Both the position numbers and the translations under genes were made by a program. From Sphingomonadaceae bacterium (GTDB lineage Bacteria; Pseudomonadota; Alphaproteobacteria; Sphingomonadales; Sphingomonadaceae): a stretch of 5,958 bases of DNA. Positions within the stretch are counted from its first letter, which is position 1; each line of letters begins with the position of its first letter. The stretch spans positions 1-5,958 of the forward strand of contig SHLU01000146.1 in NCBI GenBank assembly GCA_004282995.1, read 5' to 3'. A model generated the notes under the pieces. That model did no database searches. It was not told where the DNA came from and saw only the letters and a list, made by a program, of their open reading frames with translations. This document shows positions 1 to 5,852 of the stretch, one piece after another.

Positions 1-21
1 GAAGAAGCGCTTGACGCGGCC

Positions 22-1878
22 GTGAATCGCCGGATGCGGGCGGCGGAGGAGGTGCTCGCACCGGCCCCGCCCCAGCGTCTGTTCGAGGGCGAACCCGACG
101 AGAACGCTCCGCCCAAGCGTCGTTCTCTTGGACCGCTACGGATGATTTATGCCGAAGCGGCCAAATACCCTGACAAGGTAGCCATGGCAGTCCTGGCGCT
201 GTTCATCACTGCCGGTGCGACCCTGGCAATCCCGGCTGGCTTCAAGTTGATTATCGACAACGGCTTTGGGGCCGGCGGTGATGCCGGCGATATCGGCCGC
301 TGGTTCCGCTACCTGTTCCTGATTGTCGGCGTGCTCGCCATCGGCACCGCGCTTCGCTTCTATTTTGTAAGCTGGATCGGGGAGCGGGTGGTCGCCGACA
401 TCAGGCTCAAGGTCCACGCCAATCTGCTGCGGCAGGAACCGGGATTTTACGAGGAGAACAGTCCCAAGGAAATCTCCAGCCGGATGACCAGCGACACTTC
501 CATCATCGAACAGGTCGTCGGCACGACGGTTTCGGTGGCGCTGCGCAATGTGCTGATGGCCATCGGTGGCACGATCTACCTGTTCTACCTCGCACCTTCG
601 CTGACGATGGGGATGGCGTTGGTCATTCCAGCGGTGGTCATCCCGATCACTGTTTTCGGGCGGCGGCTGCGCAATGTCTCGCGCACCAGCCAGGACCGGG
701 TCGCCGATGTCGGCGCGATGGTCACTGAAGTGCTCTCCGCAATGAAGATCGTCCAGTCTTTCAACCAGCAGGGTCGTGAAACTACCCGGTTCGGTGAAGC
801 GGTGGAGAGCATCTTCACCGTGGCCAAGCGGCGTATCCTGCTACGCGCGGCCATGACTTCGGTCATCATCCTGTTGATCTTCGGCTCTATCACCCTGCTG
901 ATGTGGCGCGGTGCGGTTGGCGTAAGCGAAGGCGACATATCGGGTGGCACGATCGCCGCATTTGTCATCACCGGCGGACTTGTCGCCGGTGCGTTCGGGG
1001 CGCTGACCGAAGTTTACGGTGACCTGCTGCGCGGTGCCGGGGCCGCCAGTCGTCTCAACGAACTGTTGAGCGCCGAGCCGCAGATCGCGGTTCCGGCCCG
1101 GCCGCAGTCATTGCCCAAGCCGGCCCGCGGCAGCCTGTCGTTCCGCAATGTCACTTTCCGCTATCCGACCAGGCCTGAACACGCCGCGCTGCGCGACTTC
1201 ACGCTTGAGGTCGAGCCGGGAGAAACGGTCGCCATCGTCGGTCCGTCGGGCGCGGGCAAATCAACCATCTTCCAACTCGCCGAGCGGTTCTACGATCCGC
1301 AGGCCGGCACGGTCCGGCTCGACGGCATCCCGCTGGTTCAAGTCGACCCGCACGAAGTCCGCGAGCGGATTGCCTTCGTGCCCCAGGATGGCGTGCTGTT
1401 CAGCGCCGATGCCCGCGACAACCTGCGATACGGCAATTGGGACGCGAGTGACGAGCAGATCTGGGAGGCGGCCCGCGCCGCCCATGCCGATGAGTTTCTG
1501 CGCCGCCTGCCTGACGGACTCGACACCTTCCTCGGCGAGGATGGCACCCGGCTTTCAGGTGGGCAGCAGCAGCGCATCGCTATCGCCAGGGCGATTCTGC
1601 GCGATGCGCCGATCCTTTTGCTGGACGAGGCAACCAGCGCGCTCGATGCCGAAAGCGAGCGACTGGTGCAGGACGCGCTCGACCATCTGATGCGTGACCG
1701 GACCACGCTCGTCATCGCGCACCGGCTGGCGACAGTTCGCGCGGCCGACCGCATCGTGGTGATGGAGGATGGCCGTATAATCGAGCAAGGAACGCATCGC
1801 GAACTCAGCCGGGCCGGCGGCCTTTATGCCCGCCTTGCGCAATTGCAATTCGACGCGGTCCAGCCAGTCGCCGACTGA
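22..1878 (+). CDS. ABC exporter, fused permease and ATPase (MsbA-related half-transporter)
   Basis: This is a half-size ABC exporter that should dimerise in the inner membrane and use ATP to move a lipid-like or hydrophobic substrate outward. The substrate cannot be read from sequence. The N-terminal half holds six likely membrane helices (about residues 53-75, 97-117, 170-190, 194-213, 278-295 and 309-328). The C-terminal half is a complete ATPase domain: A-loop Tyr381, Walker A GPSGAGKST at 407-415, Q-loop Gln455, signature LSGGQ at 511-515, Walker B with Asp535 and catalytic Glu536, D-loop SALD at 539-542 and H-loop His567. All catalytic residues are present, so it should be active. The overall form matches the MsbA-related proteobacterial family (TIGR02204 type) rather than classical MsbA. 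The first 40 residues are charged and Pro-rich and precede the conserved region. The GTG at 22 is only a nominal start: the frame is open to base 1 and no good Shine-Dalgarno is visible, so the true start may lie upstream of the window or at ATG 34. Confidence 0.93.
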   Translation: MNRRMRAAEEVLAPAPPQRLFEGEPDENAPPKRRSLGPLRMIYAEAAKYPDKVAMAVLALFITAGATLAIPAGFKLIIDNGFGAGGDAGDIGRWFRYLFLIVGVLAIGTALRFYFVSWIGERVVADIRLKVHANLLRQEPGFYEENSPKEISSRMTSDTSIIEQVVGTTVSVALRNVLMAIGGTIYLFYLAPSLTMGMALVIPAVVIPITVFGRRLRNVSRTSQDRVADVGAMVTEVLSAMKIVQSFNQQGRETTRFGEAVESIFTVAKRRILLRAAMTSVIILLIFGSITLLMWRGAVGVSEGDISGGTIAAFVITGGLVAGAFGALTEVYGDLLRGAGAASRLNELLSAEPQIAVPARPQSLPKPARGSLSFRNVTFRYPTRPEHAALRDFTLEVEPGETVAIVGPSGAGKSTIFQLAERFYDPQAGTVRLDGIPLVQVDPHEVRERIAFVPQDGVLFSADARDNLRYGNWDASDEQIWEAARAAHADEFLRRLPDGLDTFLGEDGTRLSGGQQQRIAIARAILRDAPILLLDEATSALDAESERLVQDALDHLMRDRTTLVIAHRLATVRAADRIVVMEDGRIIEQGTHRELSRAGGLYARLAQLQFDAVQPVAD

Positions 1879-2012
1879 GATCCTTGGCGCAGGCGCGCGA
1901 AAACTTTTTCGACCAAACGCTTCTCCATCCGACCAATGACTGCGAATTTCCCGGAAACTGGCTATGGCAGGGGGCAGAAATCCCGGAAGGTCGCTCCGGA
2001 ATAGCCTGCATC

Positions 2013-2026
2013 GAGAGGGGGCTCTC
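2013..2026 (+). promoter_or_regulatory. Shine-Dalgarno of the M13 peptidase gene, inside a small inverted repeat
   Basis: GAGAGGGG at 2013-2020 lies 8 nt before ATG 2029 and is the best ribosome-binding site nearby, which fixes the start. GAGAG at 2013-2017 can pair with CTCTC at 2022-2026 across a GGGG loop, so the site could be partly closed by a 5-bp hairpin. Whether that has any effect is not known. Confidence 0.6.
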
Positions 2027-2028
2027 CC

Positions 2029-4182
2029 ATGATCCGTACTGCTTTCGCCATTTCCGCGAGCGCGCTTGCGCTTGTCCTTGCTTCGCCTGCCGTCGCGCAG
2101 AGCGGGGAAACCGATCCCAATCAGGCCAATTACCTTCAGGAGGAGCGCACGCCGACAATGAGTTTCGGCACCTGGGGGGTCGATAGCGAATTGCTGTCCG
2201 ACAGCATCAATCCGGGCGACGACTTTTTCGCCTACGTCAATCAGGAGTGGCTCGACGCCAATCCGCTGCCGGCCGAATTCAGCCGCTTCGGTGCATTCAA
2301 CCTGCTGCGCGAGAAATCGACGACCGACGTCAAGGCACTGCTCGATGAACTGGTGGCAAAAGACCCTGCTGCGCTGACCGCCGACGAGCGGCGCATTGTC
2401 CAGTTCCACGACGCTTTTCTCGATACTGATGCTATCAATGCCGCTGGCCTCGCGCCGGTGCGGCCCTATCTCAATGCACTGGCGACGGCGACCACGCTCG
2501 ACCAGCTCGCCGCGCTATGGGCCAAGCCCGGCTATGCCAGCCCGCTCGGCGGCTTCGTCAATGTCGATGCCAAGCAGCCCGACCGATATGTCGCTTATCT
2601 CGGCTTCGATGGCCTCGGATTGCCCGACCGCGATTATTATCTCGACACCAGCGAGAAGGGCCAGGAAATCCAGGCCGCTTACCGTGACTACATGGCGCTG
2701 CTGCTGGAGGCCGCAGGCTATGCTGATCCCGCTGCCGCTGCCGCCGCTGTTTATAATCTCGAAGACCGCATAGCCCGCCACATCAGCTGGGACCGTACGA
2801 TCCAGCGCAACCGCGACCTGACCTACAATGCGGTGACGATGGCCGAACTCAAGGGCATGGCCGGCGATCTGCCGGTGGCCGACATGCTGGGGACCATCGG
2901 CCTCGACAAGTCGCCAATCTTCGTTGTTGCCACCATGCCGCCGAGCGATGAAAAAGCCGCCGAGCTTGGATTGAGCAAAGAAACGCTGGCCAAGATCGGC
3001 ACCGGGATGCCGGGTATGATGGCATTGCTGAACGAAATGCCGGTGTCGACCCTGCAAGCGTGGTCGATCAAGCAGTTCCTGTCTGATCGTTCGCACCTGT
3101 TGCCAGTCAAGTACGACACCGCGCAGTTCGAATTCTACGGCAAGCTGCTGCGCGGTACCCCTGAACAGCGCCCGCGCTGGAAACGTGCCATCAGCGCCGT
3201 CGAAGGCGGCCTCGGCGAACTGATCGGCAAGTCCTATGTCGCACGCTATTTCCCGCCCGAGAACAAGGCAGCGATGGAAGACCTGGTCGAGAATCTGCGC
3301 AAGGCCGTCGCGCAGTCGATCGACGAGATCGAGTGGATGGGCGATGCGACAAAACAGCAGGCGCTGGCCAAACTCGACAGCTTCGATCCCAAGATCGGCT
3401 ATCGCGACAATCTGGAAACCTATCCCGGCCTCGAGGTGAGCGCCGACAACCCGCTCGCCAACGAGATTGCGGCCGAGGCCTGGGCGCAGGCAGACAACGT
3501 CGCAAAGCTGGGCCAGCCGATCGACCGGACCGAATGGTTCATGCTACCGCAGACGGTCAATGCCTATTACAATCCGACCAAGAACGAGATCGTATTTCCG
3601 GCGGCTATCCTGCAGCAGCCGTTCTTTGCGCTGACCAACGATCCGGCGGTCAATTACGGTGCGATCGGCGGGGTGATCGGGCACGAGATCGGGCACGGGT
3701 TCGACGATCAGGGTTCAAAATACGATGCCACGGGAGCGCTCCGGAATTGGTGGACCGATGCCGATCGCGGCAATTTCGACAAGCGCGGCGATGCTCTGGT
3801 CGAGCAGTACAACGCTTTCTGCCCGCTCGATAATGGCAAGACCTGCGTCAACGGGCGCTATACGCTGGGCGAGAATATCGGTGATCTCGGTGGGCTCAGT
3901 CTCGCCTATCGCGCCTACAAGCTGGCGACAGCGGGCGAGGACGTGCCGGTGATCGACGGACTGACCGGCGATCAGCGCTTTTTCATCGCCTGGGCGCAGG
4001 TCTGGCGTTCGCAACAACGCGAGGAGAACTATCGCCAGCGCTTGCGGACCGACAGCCACAGTCCCGAGGAATATCGCACCAATGGCGTCGTCCGGAACAT
4101 GGAAGAATGGTACGAAGCCTTTGGCGTCACGCCCGAGCACGCGCTTTACCTGCCGCCTGAACAGCGGGTCCGCATCTGGTAG
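2029..4182 (+). CDS. Secreted M13-family (neprilysin/PepO-like) zinc metallopeptidase
   Basis: This is a zinc endopeptidase of family M13, expected to cut short peptides in the periplasm. Residues 1-23 form a signal peptide with Ala-Val-Ala before Gln24, a good signal peptidase I site, and no lipobox. The N-terminal M13 domain begins near NPGDDFFAYVN (61-71). The catalytic domain has substrate-binding NAYYNP at 511-516, the zinc motif HEIGH at 552-556 (His552, catalytic Glu553, His556) and ENIGD at 615-619, where Glu615 is the third zinc ligand. The family's His and Arg near the C-terminus are present as His677 and Arg683 in SHSPEEYR, and the protein ends in the usual RVRIW. The only cysteines I see are Cys598 and Cys606, which could form a periplasmic disulfide. 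At 717 residues it is full length for the family. It starts 150 bp after the ABC exporter, with no convincing terminator between, and is followed by a hairpin at 4217. The exact substrate is unknown; PepO is a reasonable relative but not an assured orthologue. Confidence 0.96.
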   Translation: MIRTAFAISASALALVLASPAVAQSGETDPNQANYLQEERTPTMSFGTWGVDSELLSDSINPGDDFFAYVNQEWLDANPLPAEFSRFGAFNLLREKSTTDVKALLDELVAKDPAALTADERRIVQFHDAFLDTDAINAAGLAPVRPYLNALATATTLDQLAALWAKPGYASPLGGFVNVDAKQPDRYVAYLGFDGLGLPDRDYYLDTSEKGQEIQAAYRDYMALLLEAAGYADPAAAAAAVYNLEDRIARHISWDRTIQRNRDLTYNAVTMAELKGMAGDLPVADMLGTIGLDKSPIFVVATMPPSDEKAAELGLSKETLAKIGTGMPGMMALLNEMPVSTLQAWSIKQFLSDRSHLLPVKYDTAQFEFYGKLLRGTPEQRPRWKRAISAVEGGLGELIGKSYVARYFPPENKAAMEDLVENLRKAVAQSIDEIEWMGDATKQQALAKLDSFDPKIGYRDNLETYPGLEVSADNPLANEIAAEAWAQADNVAKLGQPIDRTEWFMLPQTVNAYYNPTKNEIVFPAAILQQPFFALTNDPAVNYGAIGGVIGHEIGHGFDDQGSKYDATGALRNWWTDADRGNFDKRGDALVEQYNAFCPLDNGKTCVNGRYTLGENIGDLGGLSLAYRAYKLATAGEDVPVIDGLTGDQRFFIAWAQVWRSQQREENYRQRLRTDSHSPEEYRTNGVVRNMEEWYEAFGVTPEHALYLPPEQRVRIW

Positions 4183-4216
4183 GAAGTGCAGACCCGTCGC
4201 AGGATAAAAACAGCTG

Positions 4217-4257
4217 GGGGCGGTCAAGTTTCTTGACTTGGCCGCCCCTTGGCCTTT
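4217..4257 (+). terminator. GC-rich hairpin between the M13 gene and uppP (terminator or attenuator-like)
   Basis: GGGGCGGTCAAG at 4217-4228 pairs with CTTGGCCGCCCC at 4237-4248 in a 12-bp stem with one G-U pair, closing an 8-nt loop. The tail TTGGCCTTT is only moderately T-rich, so termination may be partial. An alternative inner pairing, TCAAG 4224-4228 with CTTGA 4232-4236, is also possible and leaves 4237-4241 as a bulge. The hairpin lies 34 bp after the peptidase stop and ends 9 bp before the GAGG ribosome-binding site of uppP. It is therefore either the end of the peptidase transcript or a structure in the uppP leader. Confidence 0.65.
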
Positions 4258-4270
4258 GAGGCTCGCAGCC

Positions 4271-5080
4271 ATGGACAACACAATCACCGCCTTCCTGCTC
4301 GGTATTCTTGAAGGGTTTACCGAATTCCTGCCGATATCCTCGACCGGGCACCTGATCCTGGCGCAGGGATTTTTCGGCTATGACCCCGAAGAATGGCGCC
4401 AATTCAATATCGTTATTCAGCTCGGCGCGATCCTCGCCGTGGTGGTGAGCTACTGGACCACCTTCTGGACGATGGGGATGGGTCTGCTCCGGTGGGATCC
4501 GGAATCGGTACGCTTCGTGCGCAACATCCTGCTCGGCTTCCTTCCGGCGGCTGTAATCGGCCTGATGGCAAAGGATGCCATCGACGCCATGCTGACCAGC
4601 CCGCTGATCGTCGCCACGGCGCTCGTGATCGGCGGCATCGCCATCCTGATACTGGAAAGAATCATCCCGGCGCGGGCCGATACCGGCGTTGCCGCGCTGT
4701 CATGGAAAGCCTCGATCAGCATCGGGCTGGTCCAGTGCCTCGCGATGGTTCCGGGCACCAGCCGTTCAGGGGCGACGATCATGGGCGCGCTGGCGATGGG
4801 TGTCGGCCGTAAAACCGCGGCAGAGTTCTCCTTTTTCCTCGCCGTACCGACCATGCTCGGCGCCGCCACGGTGAAGATCATCGACGAGCCCGCCCTGCTG
4901 GCCGGCGAGGCCTCCATCGGCTGGGGTGAAATCGCGCTCGGTTTCGTCGCGGCCTTTATTACCGCGCTGTTCGTGATCCGGGCCTTCGTCGCTTATGTTT
5001 CACGGCGCGGATTTGCTCCTTTCGCCTGGTACAGGATCGCATTGGGCCTCGTCGCGCTGTGGTGGTTCGCCGGAACCTGA
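4271..5080 (+). CDS. uppP: Undecaprenyl-diphosphatase UppP (BacA family)
   Basis: This integral inner-membrane phosphatase converts undecaprenyl diphosphate to the monophosphate, recycling the C55 lipid carrier used for peptidoglycan and other surface polymers. Raised dosage is known to give bacitracin resistance in this family. The signature LEGFTEFLPISSTGHL is at residues 13-28, with Glu14, Glu18 and His27 matching the catalytic ExxxE and His region. The second signature PGTSRSGAT is at 161-169, with Arg165 matching the essential Arg. The 269 residues are close to the E. coli length, and the hydrophobic stretches fit the polytopic BacA/UppP fold. I chose ATG 4271 because GAGG at 4258-4261 sits 9 nt upstream and the protein then begins MDNTITAFLLGILEGF, as is typical. 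An in-frame TTG at 4238 lies inside the hairpin and is unlikely. A promoter of its own is not evident. Confidence 0.97.
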   Translation: MDNTITAFLLGILEGFTEFLPISSTGHLILAQGFFGYDPEEWRQFNIVIQLGAILAVVVSYWTTFWTMGMGLLRWDPESVRFVRNILLGFLPAAVIGLMAKDAIDAMLTSPLIVATALVIGGIAILILERIIPARADTGVAALSWKASISIGLVQCLAMVPGTSRSGATIMGALAMGVGRKTAAEFSFFLAVPTMLGAATVKIIDEPALLAGEASIGWGEIALGFVAAFITALFVIRAFVAYVSRRGFAPFAWYRIALGLVALWWFAGT

Positions 5081-5096
5081 CTGGTCCAATGAGGCT

Positions 5097-5121
5097 GGAA
5101 CCATCGTGCCGGCGCCTTGTT
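5097..5121 (+). promoter_or_regulatory. Candidate EcfG-type general stress promoter
   Basis: GGAAC at 5097-5101, a 17-bp spacer and GTT at 5119-5121 fit the alphaproteobacterial EcfG (PhyR/NepR/EcfG) promoter form, GGAAC then 16-17 bp then (C)GTT. The base before GTT is T rather than the preferred C. It points at the small membrane-protein gene, predicting a transcript start near 5127 and a leader of roughly 28 nt. The match is by eye only. A competing sigma70-like reading is TTGGTT 5120-5125, 17 bp, TATCCT 5143-5148. Confidence 0.4.
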
Positions 5122-5154
5122 GGTTAGGATGGCCCATGCTCATATCCTTACACG

Positions 5155-5406
5155 ATGGCTCTAGCCGTCCTCCTTGCCGTGGGTGCAGTCGTTGGATGGC
5201 TGATGTCCATAGTGTGGAAACAGGATTCCCTGCCGCTCAGCCTGGTCAATATGGTGCTCGGCTCAGGCAGCGCCTTTTTCGGAAATCTTGCGCTGGGATA
5301 TGAATTCGGACCATCGATGATCCATGCCGAGGCACTGTGGGCGGGTAGCCTCTGCTCGGCAGTGGCGGTATCGATCGTCGCCTTGCTGCGGCGGCGATTC
5401 AGGTAA
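5155..5406 (+). CDS. Small three-helix membrane protein, GlsB/YeaQ/YmgE-like (transglycosylase-associated family)
   Basis: This 83-residue, almost wholly hydrophobic protein should lie in the inner membrane. It has three likely helices: residues 3-20, 28-48 (Gly/Ser-rich) and 60-78, ending in the basic tail RRRFR. The pattern GAVVGWLMSIV near residues 10-20, then a charged turn (KQD), an LVNMVLG helix and a final helix resembles the small stress-response family GlsB/YeaQ/YmgE (Pfam Transgly_assoc), whose biochemical role is unclear. The length fits (80-90 residues). No signal peptide or catalytic motif is seen. ATG 5155 is the only sensible start because TAG at 5125-5127 closes the frame upstream. 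It has no Shine-Dalgarno at normal distance; AGGAT at 5126-5130 is too far away. The family call rests on resemblance and could be wrong, but its status as a real gene is helped by coding composition and by a stress-type promoter candidate in front. Confidence 0.65.
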   Translation: MALAVLLAVGAVVGWLMSIVWKQDSLPLSLVNMVLGSGSAFFGNLALGYEFGPSMIHAEALWAGSLCSAVAVSIVALLRRRFR

Positions 5407-5451
5407 GCTGGCCGGCAGGTCTCTACTCCGCTGTCACATTTCGGACATTTT

Positions 5452-5481
5452 TTGCTTCGCAACCTCATTCGGCGTTGCTAT
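5452..5481 (+). promoter_or_regulatory. Weak sigma70-like promoter before the acidic lipoprotein gene
   Basis: TTGCTT at 5452-5457, an 18-bp spacer and TGCTAT at 5476-5481 would start transcription near 5488 and give a leader of about 27 nt with the ribosome-binding site well placed. The -10 match is poor, so this is only a candidate. The 108-bp spacer shows no better pair and no clear terminator for the upstream gene. Confidence 0.25.
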
Positions 5482-5502
5482 GCGTTGCTTCCGATCCACC
5501 AA

Positions 5503-5518
5503 GGGGAAGATGAAATGA
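5503..5518 (+). promoter_or_regulatory. Ribosome-binding site and overlapping mini-ORF at the lipoprotein start
   Basis: GGGGA at 5503-5507 lies 7 nt before ATG 5515 and decides the start of the lipoprotein. Another ATG at 5510 opens ATG-AAA-TGA (5510-5518) in a different frame; its stop overlaps the ATG at 5515. The 5515 start is right because it gives a signal peptide and lipobox, but some ribosomes could start at 5510, stop at once and restart. Confidence 0.6.
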
Positions 5519-5775
5519 AGACGACTTTCAAGACCGCAATGCTTGCTTCGGTTGCTGCTCTGGGTCTCGGCCTCGCCGCTTGCGATAGCCCTGCTGAAGA
5601 AGCTGCTGAAGAAAACGCAGAAGCCATGGAAGACACGGCTGACGCGATGGAAGACGCCGGCGAAATCACCGACGAACAGGCCGACGCCATGGAAGCTCAG
5701 GCTGACAACATGGAAGACGCTGCCGAAGGCGACACCGACGCTCTGACCGAAGGCGCCGAAGAAGCCGTCAACTAA
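5515..5775 (+). CDS. Very acidic small lipoprotein with Ala/Met heptads
   Basis: An 86-residue lipoprotein of unknown function. The signal peptide MKTTFKTAMLASVAALGLG leads to the lipobox LAAC with the lipidated Cys at 23. Of the 63 residues after Cys23, 15 are Glu, 10 Asp and 17 Ala, and there is no Lys, Arg or His, so the mature protein is strongly negative. Met38, Met45, Met59 and Met66 fall on an exact 7-residue period (Thr52 fills the missing place), with Ala three residues before each Met. This a/d pattern suggests an amphipathic helix or coiled coil, loosely like the murein lipoprotein Lpp, but without its C-terminal Lys that links to peptidoglycan. Asp24 after the Cys would keep a lipoprotein in the inner membrane under the E. 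coli rule; this rule may not hold here. All 15 Glu codons are GAA, unlike the neighbouring genes, which use GAG freely. With the strong ribosome-binding site and terminator this suggests high expression. I recognise no named family. Confidence 0.85.
   Translation: MKTTFKTAMLASVAALGLGLAACDSPAEEAAEENAEAMEDTADAMEDAGEITDEQADAMEAQADNMEDAAEGDTDALTEGAEEAVN
5626..5715 (+). repeat. 21-bp periodic coding repeat (ATGGAAGAC units)
   Basis: ATGGAAG occurs at 5626, 5647, 5689 and 5710, all on a 21-bp grid with the unit at 5668 degenerate. Three of the four continue as ATGGAAGAC; the one at 5689 reads ATGGAAGCT. It encodes the Met-Glu heptads of the lipoprotein and suggests growth by duplication of a seven-codon unit. 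Confidence 0.7.
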
Positions 5776-5795
5776 GCGGTTCTTCACGAATCAAG

Positions 5796-5834
5796 AAAAC
5801 CGGCGCGGGAGCAATCCTGCGCCGGTTTTTCTTT
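5796..5834. terminator. Strong intrinsic terminator, likely bidirectional
   Basis: AAAACCGGCGCGGGA at 5796-5810 pairs with TCCTGCGCCGGTTTT at 5815-5829: 15 bp with one G-U pair, closed by a GCAA (GNRA) tetraloop at 5811-5814. The + strand tail is TTTTTCTTT. Read on the minus strand the stem also ends in a TTTT run, so it can serve both the lipoprotein gene, whose stop is 20 bp upstream, and a convergent minus-strand gene whose stop is at 5853. Confidence 0.93.
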
Positions 5835-5852
5835 GTCAGCCGTCAGGGATTG

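Noticed and set aside
1148..1690. + strand open frame inside the ATPase domain of the exporter
   Set aside because: It is out of frame with an intact, motif-complete ATPase and has an Arg/Ser/Pro-rich shadow composition.
1898..1911. CGAAAA / TTTTCG inverted repeat as a terminator of the ABC exporter gene
   Set aside because: The loop would be only two bases at full pairing and the stem is A/T-rich with no T tail, so it is not a credible terminator.
1884..2186. Open frame of 100 codons starting at TTG in the spacer before the peptidase
   Set aside because: No ribosome-binding site, runs out of frame into the peptidase signal peptide, and its Cys/Arg-rich residues look like a shadow.
1555..2409. 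Long minus-strand open frame of 284 codons across the ABC exporter end and the peptidase start
   Set aside because: It lies opposite two clearly recognised genes, shows no known motif, and is the kind of shadow frame expected in GC-rich DNA.
4238..4270. Upstream TTG start extending UppP by 11 residues
   Set aside because: The TTG lies within the hairpin and lacks a ribosome-binding site; ATG 4271 has one and matches the usual family start.
5432..5454. TGTC / GACA hairpin followed by six T as a terminator of the small membrane-protein gene
   Set aside because: The stem is only 4 bp with an 8-nt loop, too weak to call.
5148..5468. Minus-strand frame of 106 codons opposite the small membrane protein
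   Set aside because: Its residues are not protein-like, and the + strand frame gives a coherent three-helix protein with a family resemblance.
5452..5514. TTG start at 5452 extending the lipoprotein
   Set aside because: It would bury the signal peptide behind 21 extra residues; ATG 5515 has a good ribosome-binding site and a canonical lipoprotein signal.
5626..5715. Periodic repeats as a CRISPR-like or intergenic repeat array
   Set aside because: They are in frame, have 21-bp coding period and encode the lipoprotein heptads.
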